From assembly GCF_010119195.1 (NCBI RefSeq), contig NZ_WRXL01000003.1, positions 448,168 through 512,167 on the forward strand: DNA of 64,000 bases, read 5' to 3'. The translations under genes and the position numbers were made by a program. Below the pieces are notes generated by a model, which saw nothing but the letters and a program-made list of their open reading frames with translations, made no database searches and had not been told where the DNA came from. The stretch is from Haloarcula salina. Its GTDB lineage: Archaea > Halobacteriota > Halobacteria > Halobacteriales > Haloarculaceae. Shown one piece after another: positions 8,685 through 17,307 of this stretch (position 1 is the stretch's first letter; every line of letters begins with the position of its first letter).

Positions 8685-10001
8685 CTAGCGACGGGCGTCG
8701 TCGACGACGGTCCGCGCTTCCTCGAACGCGTCGTCGGCGCGACCCGCGTCCCTGGCTTCCGCCGTGAGCCGGACGAGCGGTTGGGTCCCGCTGGCCCGCA
8801 GGAGGAACCACGCGTCGCCGAGGTCGACGCGGACGCCGTCAAGCGTCGTCACGTCGTCGTACTCGGCGGTCACCCGCTCGCGGATCCGCTCCATCACCGT
8901 CCGCTTCTCGTCGGTCTCGACGCTGTCTCGGCGGATGGGGTAGGTCGGCACGTCGGCGGCACGCTCACCGAGCGGTCGCTCGGCGTCCAGCGCGGCGACG
9001 GTGCAGGCTGCGAGCGGCCCGTCGGGACAGAGCGTCCGGTCGGGCCAGATCCACGCGCCGCTCGGCTCGCCGCCGAAGGCGACCCCCTCGGCGCGTGCGG
9101 CCTCGGCGACGTACACGTCCCCGACGGGCGTGTACTCGACGCTCACGTCGATCTCGGCGAGGTGGTCAGCGACGGCGAGGCTCGTGTCGACCGGGACGGC
9201 GACGCGCTCGCCGGCCGACGCCGCGGCGCGGGCGAAGACGGCGAGCAGTTCGTCCCCCGAGAGGAAGGTCCCGTCGGCCGCCACCGCGCGCATCCGGTCG
9301 GCGTCGCCGTCGTGTGCGATGCCGAGGTCCGCGTCCGACTCGGCGACCAGCGTCGACAACGACCCGCAGTTCGACGCTTTCGGCTCCGAGGGCCGTCCCG
9401 GGAACGCCCCGTCGGGCTGGCCGTTCAGCGTCTCGACGGCACAGCCCAGCTCGCCGAGCGCCTCGACGCTGACTCGGCCCGCTCCGTTGCCGAGGTCGAC
9501 GACCACGCGGCTGTCGAGGCCCGACGCGCCGACCTCGGCGACCAGCGCGTCGACGTGGCGCTGGCCAGCGTCCCACGAATCGATGGCCCCGCTCGCATCC
9601 CAGTCCGCCGGGTCGAACGCCCCGTCGCCCAGTCGCTCCTCGATGGTCGCCCGGCGGTCCGCGTCGAAGGCCTGCCCGCTGGGCTGCCAGAGCTTGATGC
9701 CGTTGTCCGCTGGCGGATTGTGGCTCGCCGTCACCGAGACGCCGGCGTCGGCGTCCTCCCAGGCCACGGCGCGACCGACGGTCGGCGTCGCCGCCACGCC
9801 GAGGTCGACCACGTCCGCACCGCTCTCGCGCAGGCCGGCCGCGAGCGCCGCCTGCAGGTACTCGCCGCTCTCGCGGGGGTCCCGCCCGACGACGACGCGC
9901 TCGCTGTCGATACCGAGCGCGCGACCGACCGACAGCGCGAGGTCGGCCGTGACCGTCTCGCCGACGGGCCCGCGGATCCCGCTCGTTCCGAACTGTGTCA
10001 T
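8685..10001 (-). CDS. Phosphohexomutase (phosphomannomutase/phosphoglucosamine mutase family)
   Basis: 438 residues with all four loops of the alpha-D-phosphohexomutase superfamily: phosphoserine loop TASHNPP with Ser93, metal loop DGDADR, sugar-specificity loop GGEPSG, and phosphate loop RASGTQPLVR near the C-terminus. It interconverts sugar 1- and 6-phosphates for nucleotide-sugar synthesis; the exact hexose cannot be fixed from sequence, and GlmM- or ManB-type activity are both possible. The GEPSG sugar loop differs from the GEGNGG loop of the paralogue at 48589-49968, which suggests distinct substrates. Confidence 0.92.
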   Translation of the reverse strand: MTQFGTSGIRGPVGETVTADLALSVGRALGIDSERVVVGRDPRESGEYLQAALAAGLRESGADVVDLGVAATPTVGRAVAWEDADAGVSVTASHNPPADNGIKLWQPSGQAFDADRRATIEERLGDGAFDPADWDASGAIDSWDAGQRHVDALVAEVGASGLDSRVVVDLGNGAGRVSVEALGELGCAVETLNGQPDGAFPGRPSEPKASNCGSLSTLVAESDADLGIAHDGDADRMRAVAADGTFLSGDELLAVFARAAASAGERVAVPVDTSLAVADHLAEIDVSVEYTPVGDVYVAEAARAEGVAFGGEPSGAWIWPDRTLCPDGPLAACTVAALDAERPLGERAADVPTYPIRRDSVETDEKRTVMERIRERVTAEYDDVTTLDGVRVDLGDAWFLLRASGTQPLVRLTAEARDAGRADDAFEEARTVVDDARR

Positions 10002-10077
10002 TACCCGCCCCTGCGGGCGGCCGCCCTAAAACCTATCCGGCGTCGAGCGGTGGCGGCCTCGATTGACGCCGACACTA

Positions 10078-10087
10078 TCGTTTTTAC
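10078..10087 (+). promoter_or_regulatory. TATA-like box of the thioesterase gene
   Basis: CGTTTTTACA sits about 28 bp upstream of the GTG at 10110. This favours the GTG over an ATG ten bases upstream in another frame. Confidence 0.5.
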
Positions 10088-10109
10088 ACCCCCGTCTGTA
10101 TGACGCGCC

Positions 10110-10550
10110 GTGCCAGCCATCGCCGACACCCACATCGTCAACCGCGAACGCGTCCAGCCGACCCACGCCAACAACTACCAGAGCGCCCACGGGGGCATCG
10201 TCATGAAGTGGATGGACGAGATCGGCGCGATGTCCGCCATGCGGGCCGCCCGCGAGACATGCGTGACCGCCCAGATGTCCCGCGTCGACTTCGAGCGCCC
10301 GATCCCCATCGGCGACACCGCCCTCGTCGAGTCCTACGCCTACGCCACCGGCCGGACGAGCGTCCGCGTCCGCATCGAAGTCTCTCGCGAGGACCCCCGG
10401 ACCGGCGAGACCGAACAGACCACCAGCGCCTACGCCACCTTCGTCGCCATCAGCGACGGCGAACCGACCGCCGTCCCGGAACTGACCGTCAAAGGCGAGA
10501 AGTGCCGGGAACTGCGGGACAGAGCGCTGGCCGAGGAACCCGAGCGATAA
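10110..10550 (+). CDS. Acyl-CoA thioesterase (hotdog fold)
   Basis: 146 residues starting at GTG. A single hotdog domain: the long helix region HANNYQSAHGGIVMKWMDE, with Asn/Asp residues typical of YciA/BFIT-like thioesterases, then strands with TAQMSRVDF and a C-terminal RxxYATFVA strand. It hydrolyses acyl-CoA thioesters to free acid and CoA; chain length preference is unknown. It stands alone upstream of the tRNA-Thr remnant region. Confidence 0.88.
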   Translation: MPAIADTHIVNRERVQPTHANNYQSAHGGIVMKWMDEIGAMSAMRAARETCVTAQMSRVDFERPIPIGDTALVESYAYATGRTSVRVRIEVSREDPRTGETEQTTSAYATFVAISDGEPTAVPELTVKGEKCRELRDRALAEEPER

Positions 10551-10617
10551 TCCGTCGTTTCACACGCTCACGGGAGTCGCGCGGAGGTGGAACTCCGCGC
10601 AGATAGTTCGCGTGAGA

Positions 10618-10753
10618 AGCCTAGGCCGGAATTTGAACCAGAGGAAGACTCGCGTCGCTCGTCTTCCAGGGATTCAAATCCCGGTTCTGTCTCACACGTC
10701 ACAACGGGACGCGGCGCGACGAGACGCGCCGCTCGCAGTTTGCTTCCGAGAAG
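10618..10753 (-). repeat. Remnant unit 1: decayed tRNA-Thr 3' end with mirrored T-arm hairpin
   Basis: Positions 10618-10637 are identical to the 3' end of tRNA-Thr (10887-10906); identity stops in the T-arm. Inside the unit a perfect 7-bp stem, GGAAGAC (10643-10649) with GTCTTCC (10661-10667), encloses an 11-nt loop. Just outside it, GGGATTCAAATCCCGG at 10669-10684 is the T-arm in opposite orientation to the remnant. Unit length is 136 bp to the next copy. The rest of the tRNA (D-arm, anticodon) is absent, so it is not a functional tRNA. Confidence 0.8.
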
Positions 10754-10886
10754 AGCCTAGGCCGGAATTTGAATCCGGAGTCAGACGGTTCTGCTCGTCT
10801 CGCGGTGCTCGACTGCGCGGACTGCGACTGACAGGGATTCAAATTCCGCGTGGTGCTTTCGCTCCTCACGTCCGTTCGTCGCAGAA
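10754..10886 (-). repeat. Remnant unit 2: decayed tRNA-Thr 3' end with mirrored T-arm hairpin
   Basis: Positions 10754-10778 (25 bp) match tRNA-Thr 10887-10911 exactly. The copy is followed by a stem GTCAG (10780-10784) / CTGAC (10828-10832) and by GGGATTCAAATTCC (10834-10847), the T-arm in inverted orientation. The spacing to the functional tRNA copy is 133 bp, close to the 136 bp of unit 1, although the spacer sequences differ. Confidence 0.8.
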
Positions 10887-10958
10887 AGCCTAGGCCGGAA
10901 TTTGAATCCGGGGTCTCGTCCTTACCAAGGACGCGCTTTACCGCTAAGCTACCCAGGC
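10887..10958 (-). tRNA. tRNA-Thr (anticodon GGT)
   Basis: The minus strand folds into a complete cloverleaf of 72 nt. The acceptor stem GCCTGGG/CCTAGGC has one G-U pair; the D-stem is GCTT/AAGC; the anticodon stem CGTCC/GGACG holds the loop TTGGTAA (anticodon GGU); the T-stem CCGGA/TCCGG holds loop TTCAAAT. No CCA is encoded. No intron is seen. A TATA-like CCTAAAGAC lies about 30 bp upstream of the 5' end. Its 3' end is repeated twice just downstream. Confidence 0.95.
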
Positions 10959-10983
10959 GCGCATCAGTGTGTATCCGGCAATT

Positions 10984-10993
10984 GTCTTTAGGC
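10984..10993 (-). promoter_or_regulatory. TATA-like box of tRNA-Thr
   Basis: On the minus strand GCCTAAAGAC lies about 30 bp upstream of the tRNA 5' end, in the position expected for a haloarchaeal tRNA promoter. Confidence 0.5.
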
Positions 10994-11025
10994 GTTTCGA
11001 TTCGGGGCCGGTATGCCGGTCGCTC

Positions 11026-11682
11026 TCAGTGGTCGGCCGCGGCCTCGGTCCCGTCGCCGGCGGGCTGTTCGGCGCCCGCGCGGGCCCGGAGGGCGTCGGC
11101 GACCTCCTCGGCGAGCAGGTCGGCGTTCGGGGGGAGGCCGTCGGCGGCCAGCCCGGTCGCGTACTCCCGGAGCGGCGCGGTGGGGCGGATGCCCGCGGCG
11201 GTGACACCGGCGACGACGGCGAGTTCGAGGATGTCCGTCTCCAGCGCGCCGTCGAGGGCCTCGTCGCCGGTGGTGCGCTGGACGGTCTGGTCGCGGCCGA
11301 ACGAGCGGACGACGGAGACGGCGGCGTCCGCGGCGTCGGTCCGGGCGAGCAGGTAGAAGCCTCGCGAGACGAGGATGTCCGCGATGAGGATGTCGAGGTC
11401 CGCCGCCTCGCTGTCGCCCCCGTCCCAGGGGTCGTCGCGGGCGAGCTGACGGGTGAGCGAGAGCCCCTCGTAGATGAGCTGGACGCCGGCGGCTCGGTCG
11501 GCCACGCCGTCGGCGAGGTCGACCGGCGGATCGCGGGTCGCACCGGCGCTGACGAGGGTCAGGACGCCGGGCGCGAGCGACGCCTCGTCGAGGCGCGCGT
11601 CGATGCGCGCTCGGAGCCGGTCGGGCTCGACGTCGTCGACTGCCGCCAACGCTGCTCGGCGAACCGCCGCCACTTCCTCCAT
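11026..11682 (-). CDS. Haloarchaeal all-helical protein, isoprenoid-synthase-like (DUF7114-type)
   Basis: 218 residues, predicted almost entirely helical and acidic. Stretches such as DLDILIADILVSRGFYLLART resemble the helix around the first Asp-rich region of polyprenyl synthetases or the small HepS-like subunit, but no DDxxD motif is present. It could be a catalytically inactive partner of a prenyltransferase; that is inference, and the DUF7114 name is from memory. It is divergent from the enoyl-CoA hydratase gene, with only 60 bp between starts. Confidence 0.7.
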   Translation of the reverse strand: MEEVAAVRRAALAAVDDVEPDRLRARIDARLDEASLAPGVLTLVSAGATRDPPVDLADGVADRAAGVQLIYEGLSLTRQLARDDPWDGGDSEAADLDILIADILVSRGFYLLARTDAADAAVSVVRSFGRDQTVQRTTGDEALDGALETDILELAVVAGVTAAGIRPTAPLREYATGLAADGLPPNADLLAEEVADALRARAGAEQPAGDGTEAAADH

Positions 11683-11742
11683 TACCGCGACCTAGCGGCG
11701 GCAAGGGCAAAGACCTTTGGAAACGGCCGAGTCACAGCCGGC

Positions 11743-12420
11743 ATGGTTCGGACGACGACCGACGACGGCGTCTGTGTCCTGACGCTCGACCGCCCCGACC
11801 AGCGGAACGCGCTGACGCGGGCTGCCCTGCGCGACCTCGAGGCCGCGGTCGATGACGCGACGGCTCCGGTGCTGTACCTCCACGGGGCGGGCGAGGCGTT
11901 CTGCGCCGGCGCGGACCTGGACGTGGTCCGGGACCTGGACGCCGACGGCGCGGAAGCGTTCGCGGCGCTGGGACAGCGCGTCGCACGCACGCTGGAGACC
12001 TACGACGGCGCGGTCGTCGCCGGCATCGACGGCGCGGCGCGGGGCGGCGGCGTCGAACTGGCGCTGGCCTGCGACATCCGGGTGGCGACCCCGGACGCGA
12101 CCCTGGCCGAGACGGGCGTCAAACTCGGCCTGTTCGGGGCGTGGGGCGGCACGGCGCGGTTACCCGCTATCGTCGGCGCAGGCGAGGCGCTGGATATCGC
12201 GCTCTCGGGGCGGACGCTCGACGCCGGGGACGCCCTCCGGATGGGGCTGGTCTCGCGCGTCACGGACGACCCGCGGGCGGTGGCGGACGAACTCGCCGCC
12301 GTCGACGAGCGGGCGCTCCGGGCGCTGAAAGCCCGGATGCGCGACGACGCCGACCGGGAGACACAGGAGGTGCGCGAGCGCGCGGCCTTCGCCGACCTGA
12401 TCGCCAACGCGGACCTGTAA
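11743..12420 (+). CDS. Enoyl-CoA hydratase/isomerase family protein
   Basis: 225 residues, somewhat shorter than typical crotonases (about 255). The ATG at 11743 begins MVRTTTDDGVCVLTLDRP, a canonical N-terminus; the frame is open far upstream but that part is antisense to the neighbouring gene. The oxyanion-hole strands GEAFCAGADLD and ARGGGVELALACD and a Glu in LAETGVKLGLF are present. It probably acts in fatty-acid or amino-acid catabolism on an acyl-CoA substrate. The C-terminal trimerisation helices are shortened. Confidence 0.9.
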   Translation: MVRTTTDDGVCVLTLDRPDQRNALTRAALRDLEAAVDDATAPVLYLHGAGEAFCAGADLDVVRDLDADGAEAFAALGQRVARTLETYDGAVVAGIDGAARGGGVELALACDIRVATPDATLAETGVKLGLFGAWGGTARLPAIVGAGEALDIALSGRTLDAGDALRMGLVSRVTDDPRAVADELAAVDERALRALKARMRDDADRETQEVRERAAFADLIANADL

Positions 12421-12464
12421 TCGGAGGAAAGGGTACAAGACGACCGCTCGCATAGCGACGGGCA

Positions 12465-13193
12465 ATGGTCGACTGTGAGTACTGCGGAGAATCGTTCGAC
12501 GGCGAGGACGCGTATCTCGACCACCTCGCCGACGCCCACGACGGAGACCTGGGCGCGATCGACCGCCGACGGGTGGACAATCGCGTCGGGAGCGACGACG
12601 GCGACGGGCTGCCGCTCGGCCCCATCGTGCTCGGCGTCGTGGTCGTCTTCGCGCTCGGCCTCGGCGTGTACGTGACCCAGCTGAGCGGTGGCGGGGCCGA
12701 CGAGGGCGTCACGGTCGACGGCATCGAGGCCGAACCGCTGGCCGAGTCCGGCGACGCCGCCCGTCTCGAAGCAGTGGAGTCGTTCCCGAATCGGGGGACT
12801 CAGCACGTCCAGCAGGGGTCGACGATAGACTACGAGCAGATGCCCCCGCTGTCTGGCCCGCACTACGGGTCGACCGTCGACGCTGGCTTCTACGAGGAGA
12901 CGCCGCCGCTGGGCGCGCTCGTCCACACGCTCGAACACGGCGCGGTCGTCGTCTACTACGACCCGGCGGCGCTCTCGAACGAATCGAGGGCGAGCCTGCG
13001 GGAGTTCGCGAGCGCCCACACCGGGACCTGGCGGAGCGTGGTCGTCGCGCCGAACCCCAGCGACGAGCCCGAGGCGTCGTTCGTCCTGACCGCCTGGCGA
13101 CACCGGCTGTACGTGGACGACTACGACGCGCAGACGGTCCACGCCTTCCTCTCGGAGTACCTCGGTCGCGGCCCGGAGAACCCGGTCCGGTAA
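12465..13193 (+). CDS. Membrane-anchored DUF3105 protein with N-terminal C2H2 zinc finger
   Basis: 242 residues in three parts. An N-terminal C2H2 finger has Cys4, Cys7, His20 and His25; one transmembrane helix spans about residues 44-67; an extracytoplasmic DUF3105 domain follows (GPHYGSTVDAGFYEE, HTLEHGAVVVYYDP). DUF3105 has no established function. A finger in front of the membrane helix suggests the cytosolic end binds a protein or nucleic acid. It converges on nadE with a 22-bp gap. Confidence 0.85.
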   Translation: MVDCEYCGESFDGEDAYLDHLADAHDGDLGAIDRRRVDNRVGSDDGDGLPLGPIVLGVVVVFALGLGVYVTQLSGGGADEGVTVDGIEAEPLAESGDAARLEAVESFPNRGTQHVQQGSTIDYEQMPPLSGPHYGSTVDAGFYEETPPLGALVHTLEHGAVVVYYDPAALSNESRASLREFASAHTGTWRSVVVAPNPSDEPEASFVLTAWRHRLYVDDYDAQTVHAFLSEYLGRGPENPVR

Positions 13194-13215
13194 CTCGGCG
13201 ATAGCGGGGAAAAAC

Positions 13216-14049
13216 TCAGTACAGCGGGCTCGGGCCCGGCGGCATCGCGCGCTTGTGCGCACTCGAGTCGTGCATCTCGCGGACGGTGTCGACGACCTCT
13301 TGCGAGACGCCGATGTGGTCCGCCGTCGCGGCCGCCGGCATCCCGCCGTCGATGTGCAGCGCCAGGACGGAGTCGAGCGTGTCGTAGTCCATCCCCATCT
13401 CGTCGGCGTCGGTCTGGCCCGACCACATCTCCGCGCTGGCGGTCTTCTCGGCGAGGTCATCGGGGACACCGATGTGAGACGCGAGCTGTCGGACCTGCTG
13501 CTTGTACAGCGTCGCGATGGGGTGGCAGTCGACCGCACCGTCGCCGTATTTCGTGTAGTACCCCACCGCCGCCTCGCTGCGGTTGCCGGTCCCCAGCACC
13601 AGGGCCCCCTCGTGGTTGCCCACGAGGTAGTTCAGCACCGCTCGACAGCGCACGCGGAGGTTCCCGACCGCGAGCTGGTCGCCCTCGGCCTCGGGGTAGG
13701 CGTCGAGGAACGCGTCGACCAGCGGATTGATCTCGATCACGTCGTACTCGATGCCGAGCAGGTCGTCGGCCACCCGCTCGGCGTCGCTCATGTTGTCCTC
13801 GCGGTTGACCTCGCTCGGCATGACCAGCCCGTGGACGGCGTCCTCGCCGAGCGCCTCGACGGCCAGGTGGGAGGTGAGCGTGCTGTCGATGCCGCCGGAG
13901 AGCCCGATGACCGCCGTCTCGACGCCCGCGGCGTCGAGCTGTCCCGCGATGAAGTCCGTGATGTGCTCGCGGTGAGCCTCGAGTTCGGCCTCGGAGAACG
14001 TCAGGTCGAGCGGGTCGTCCGCCCGCACGACGGATTCGGCTGTCGCCAT
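13216..14049 (-). CDS. nadE: NAD+ synthase
   Basis: 277 residues. It amidates nicotinic acid adenine dinucleotide to NAD+. The N-type ATP pyrophosphatase P-loop SGGIDS is at residues 51-56, and GTGNRSEAAVGYYTKYGDG is the deamido-NAD-binding region. There is no N-terminal glutaminase domain, so the enzyme is the ammonia-dependent form. Monocistronic, with about 217 bp before tRNA-Gly on the other strand. Confidence 0.96.
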   Translation of the reverse strand: MATAESVVRADDPLDLTFSEAELEAHREHITDFIAGQLDAAGVETAVIGLSGGIDSTLTSHLAVEALGEDAVHGLVMPSEVNREDNMSDAERVADDLLGIEYDVIEINPLVDAFLDAYPEAEGDQLAVGNLRVRCRAVLNYLVGNHEGALVLGTGNRSEAAVGYYTKYGDGAVDCHPIATLYKQQVRQLASHIGVPDDLAEKTASAEMWSGQTDADEMGMDYDTLDSVLALHIDGGMPAAATADHIGVSQEVVDTVREMHDSSAHKRAMPPGPSPLY

Positions 14050-14266
14050 ATCCGATGGTCGGTCGGCCGGAACTAATAGCCATCCATCGGCGCGATATTT
14101 CCGAACGCTCGTCCAGTCGAAACGCTACGTTCAAGTGCCACGACCGACCACGTCCTGATACGACGTGTCCGTCGTGTGCCGGTGACGAGCGCCGTGTGAC
14201 TCGCCGCACTGTCGAAGTGTTCGTCGGCGGAGAGCGATTCACCCGCAATCGCTGTCCTCGACACGC

Positions 14267-14337
14267 GCGCCGTTGGTCCAGTGGTAGGACAGAGCCTTCC
14301 CAAGGCTCTAGCCCGGGTTCAATTCCCGGACGGCGCA
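14267..14337 (+). tRNA. tRNA-Gly (anticodon CCC)
   Basis: 71 nt with a full cloverleaf. The acceptor stem is GCGCCGT/ACGGCGC with discriminator A; the D-stem GTCC/GGAC; the anticodon stem GAGCC/GGCTC around loop TTCCCAA; the T-stem CCGGG/CCCGG around TTCAATT. No encoded CCA and no intron. Unlike the other two tRNA genes in this window, no duplicated 3' end is visible downstream. Confidence 0.95.
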
Positions 14338-14444
14338 TTCTACTGCGAGCAGTTCGTGAGCTCCCTCCGCAGTGTTTTGAACTCGACCGGCGACCCGCGG
14401 ACCGCGGGATACTTGTCGGGGCCGGGCCTACCGAGGGCCAACAG

Positions 14445-15452
14445 ATGGACGCGCCGCTGTGGACGGAGACCCACGCCCCGGAGCTGTCGGAGATTCGCCA
14501 GCCGAAGGCCCGCGAGCACCTCGAAGGGGCCGTCCAGGAGCCGATGAACCTCCTGGTCCACGGGCCGAAAGGGGCCGGCAAGACGGCGGCGGTCCGCGCG
14601 TTCGCCCGCGAGGTCCACGCGAACCCCGACGCGGACTTCACCGAACTCAACGTCGCCGACGTGTTCGACATGACGAAAAAGGAGGTCTCGAACGACCCGC
14701 GCTTCTCGTCGTTCATCGACAGCAAGCGCCGCCGCGAGTCCTCGAAGGCCGACCTCATCAACCACGTCCTGAAGGAGTCGGCCAGCTACGCGCCGATGTC
14801 GGGGAGCTACAAGACCATCCTGCTCGACAACGCCGAGGGGATGCGCGAGGACTTCCAGCAGGCGCTGCGCCGGGTGATGGAGCAGTACTACGAGGCGACG
14901 CAGTTCGTCATCGCGACGCGCCAGCCCTCCGCGCTGATCCCGCCGATTCGCTCGCGGTGCTTCCCGGTGGTGGTGCGCGCGCCGACCCACGAGGAGACGG
15001 TGTCCGTCCTGCGCGACATCGTCGCCGCGGAGGGGGTCGACCACGACGACGACGGCCTGGAGTACGTCGCCGGGTACGCGGAGGGCGATCTCCGGACGGC
15101 GGTTCTGGCCGCGCAGACGACCGCTGAGGAGGAAGGCGAGATCACGATGGACGCCGCCTTCGAGACGCTGAACGCCGTCGAGGCCGACGACCAGGTCGAG
15201 CAGATGGTCGAGGCGGCCGAGGAGGGGCGTTTTACCGACGCGCGCTCGACGCTCGACGACCTGCTCGTCGACGAGGGCTACGGCGCGTCCGACGTGCTGG
15301 ACGACCTGCTCGCGGTGGCCCGCTCGCGGTACTCCGGCGACCGACTGGCCGAGGTCCACCGGCTCGCCGGCGAGACGGACATGGCGCTGGTCGACGCGGC
15401 CAACGAGCGGATTCACCTCTCGCACCTGCTGGCCCAGCTGGGGCCTAGATGA
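14445..15452 (+). CDS. Replication factor C small subunit (clamp loader AAA+ ATPase)
   Basis: 335 residues. AAA+ clamp loader subunit that helps load the PCNA sliding clamp. Walker A GPKGAGKT is at residues 40-47; the Walker B region reads ILLDNAEGM instead of the usual DEAD-type box; the RFC SRC arginine-finger motif appears in IRSRCFP. The altered Walker B and overall sequence fit the second, divergent haloarchaeal small subunit (often called rfcC/RfcS2) rather than the main one. The start at ATG 14445 begins MDAPLWTETH. Its 3' end overlaps the convergent histidine kinase gene by 8 bp. Confidence 0.92.
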   Translation: MDAPLWTETHAPELSEIRQPKAREHLEGAVQEPMNLLVHGPKGAGKTAAVRAFAREVHANPDADFTELNVADVFDMTKKEVSNDPRFSSFIDSKRRRESSKADLINHVLKESASYAPMSGSYKTILLDNAEGMREDFQQALRRVMEQYYEATQFVIATRQPSALIPPIRSRCFPVVVRAPTHEETVSVLRDIVAAEGVDHDDDGLEYVAGYAEGDLRTAVLAAQTTAEEEGEITMDAAFETLNAVEADDQVEQMVEAAEEGRFTDARSTLDDLLVDEGYGASDVLDDLLAVARSRYSGDRLAEVHRLAGETDMALVDAANERIHLSHLLAQLGPR

Positions 15453-17307
15453 TCGAGACGCCGGTGACCTCGAAGCGAGCGCCGTCCTCGTCCGTATCCG
15501 TCGCGATGATCGACCAGCCGTGGGCGGCCGCGATGTCGTCGACGATGTTCAGTCCGAACCCGGTCCCGTTGTCCTGCGTCGAGTAACCGCGTTCGAACAC
15601 TCTGTCTTGCTGGTCGGCCGGGATTCCGGGGCCCGTGTCCTCGACGTAGAAGCCGTCGCCGAGCGTCCCGACGCGGACGGTCAGATCCTCGGCCGGGCCA
15701 CCGTGCTCGACGCTGTTGCGAAAGAGGTTCTCGAACAGCTGTTGGAGCCGGCTCGCGTCGGCCTCGACGACGCCGTCGTCCTCGACGCGGAGCGAGGACT
15801 CGGGCGCGTTGACGGTCCGCCAGGCTCGCCGGGCGACGGCGTCGAGTTCGGTGGGTCTGCGTTCCGAGACGGTTTCGCCCTCGCGGGCGAGCGTCAGCAG
15901 GTCCTCGATGAGTCGCTCCATCCGGCCGGTGGCCCGCTCGATGGCCTCGACGTAGCCGTGCTGTTCCTGGGGCACGTCGAGAAGGTCGAGGCGAGCGTCG
16001 ATGACCTGGAGCGGGTTTCTGAGGTCGTGACTGACGATACCGGCGAACTCTTCGAGGCGAGCATTCTGCCGTTCGAGTTCGCGCTCGCGGCGCTTCCGGG
16101 CCGTGATGTCGTCGACGATTCCCACGATGCGGGTGGACGCGTCGTGGGGGGCGGGGACGGGGTAGGCGCTGGCTTCCGCCCACCGGGTCGTCCCGTCGGC
16201 GTGGCGGAGACGGTACTCGAAGTGATACGCGTCGTCCGCAGCGCCCGCAGCGACCTCGTGCAGCATCGCGTCGAACTCGCCGGACACGCGCTCGGCGTCG
16301 GCCCGGTGGACGTGATCGAGTGCGGTCGCCAGCGGGTCCGTCTCGGCGGCGAGGTCGTCGGAGGAGCGTCCGGTGAGGTTCTCGTAGCCGCTACTGACGT
16401 ACAGGAGGTCGCCGTCCTCGTCGAGCATCCAGATCATCTCGTCGAGATTCTCTGCGATCCGGCGGAACCGCTGTTCGCTCTCGCGAAGTTCGGCCTCGAC
16501 CCGCTTGCGCTCGGACACGTCGCGCAGGACGACGGTGACGACCTGTTCGCCGTCGACCGCGACCGCATCGGCGTTGAGCGAGACGTACCGCGTCTGTCCG
16601 TCGGGGGTCGTGAGTCTCGCCTCGGTCTCCGCTGGGGGGCGCTCCGCGATGGCCGCGTCGATGCAGTTCTCGACGGCGCGGGCGGCGTCGGCGGCGAAAC
16701 AGTCCACCGACGCGACCTCCGCCCCCTCGGCGTCGTCGGAGGCGATGTCCGCCACCGCGCGGAACGCGTCGTTGACGACCACCAGCGTCCCGTCGGCATC
16801 GGCGACGAACGCCGGGTCGGGGAGCGTCGCGAACAGCGACGAGAACCGCCCCTCGCTGTGCCGGTACCGGCTATCGAGCGTCTGCGAGAGCGTCCGCCGT
16901 TCGAGGAGGTTCTCCATGCGCCGGTGGAGCACCGGTTTCTCGACCGGCACGGAGACCACGTCGTCGATGATGTACAGGCCGTCGATGGTCTGCCAGTCCG
17001 CCGGGTCGAACCGCTCGTTGACGCGCTCCTCGCTGACGAGCAACACCGGGGCGAACACTGGCGAGCTCCGCCGCTTCCACTCGTCGAAGGCCTCCCTGTG
17101 ACGGGCGAAGGCGGCGGCGTCGACGAGACAGAGGTCGACGTGCGGTTTCAGGGACGGCTCGGTCGGCGTCTCGACGGTGTACGTCTCGCCGAGCCACGCC
17201 TCCAGGAGGTCACCGTTTCGCTCGTGATCGAAGAGTACCTGGACGTGACGTTGCGACTGCTCGAACAGCGGCTCGCCGGATTCCTGGTCGCCCTGGTCGT
17301 CACTCAT
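15445..17307 (-). CDS. PAS-domain sensor histidine kinase
   Basis: 620 residues, no membrane segment, so cytosolic. An N-terminal receiver-like domain (about 20-135; LCLVDAAAF) is followed by two PAS domains (about 150-268 and 278-403) and a HisKA domain with His427 in IVSHDLRNPL. The HATPase domain has N-box QLFENLFRNSVEH, G1 EDTGPGIP and G2 GTGFGLNIV. All kinase motifs look intact. Its start overlaps the end of the KaiC-like gene by 8 bp, so the two are co-translated and probably work together. No response regulator gene is adjacent. Confidence 0.93.
   Translation of the reverse strand: MSDDQGDQESGEPLFEQSQRHVQVLFDHERNGDLLEAWLGETYTVETPTEPSLKPHVDLCLVDAAAFARHREAFDEWKRRSSPVFAPVLLVSEERVNERFDPADWQTIDGLYIIDDVVSVPVEKPVLHRRMENLLERRTLSQTLDSRYRHSEGRFSSLFATLPDPAFVADADGTLVVVNDAFRAVADIASDDAEGAEVASVDCFAADAARAVENCIDAAIAERPPAETEARLTTPDGQTRYVSLNADAVAVDGEQVVTVVLRDVSERKRVEAELRESEQRFRRIAENLDEMIWMLDEDGDLLYVSSGYENLTGRSSDDLAAETDPLATALDHVHRADAERVSGEFDAMLHEVAAGAADDAYHFEYRLRHADGTTRWAEASAYPVPAPHDASTRIVGIVDDITARKRRERELERQNARLEEFAGIVSHDLRNPLQVIDARLDLLDVPQEQHGYVEAIERATGRMERLIEDLLTLAREGETVSERRPTELDAVARRAWRTVNAPESSLRVEDDGVVEADASRLQQLFENLFRNSVEHGGPAEDLTVRVGTLGDGFYVEDTGPGIPADQQDRVFERGYSTQDNGTGFGLNIVDDIAAAHGWSIIATDTDEDGARFEVTGVSII

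Larger units (their letters stand above)
10551..10886. other. 336-bp gene-free stretch filled by tRNA-Thr 3'-end remnant units
   Basis: No convincing protein gene lies between the thioesterase and tRNA-Thr. The interval is made of two repeat units (10618-10753 and 10754-10886), each opening with a copy of the last 20-25 bp of tRNA-Thr and containing inverted repeats. Open frames here are arginine-rich by-products of the GC content. Confidence 0.8.

Noticed and set aside
10618-10778. Additional tRNA-Thr genes
   Set aside because: Only the acceptor 3' strand and T-arm are present; D-arm, anticodon arm and 5' acceptor strand are missing in both units.
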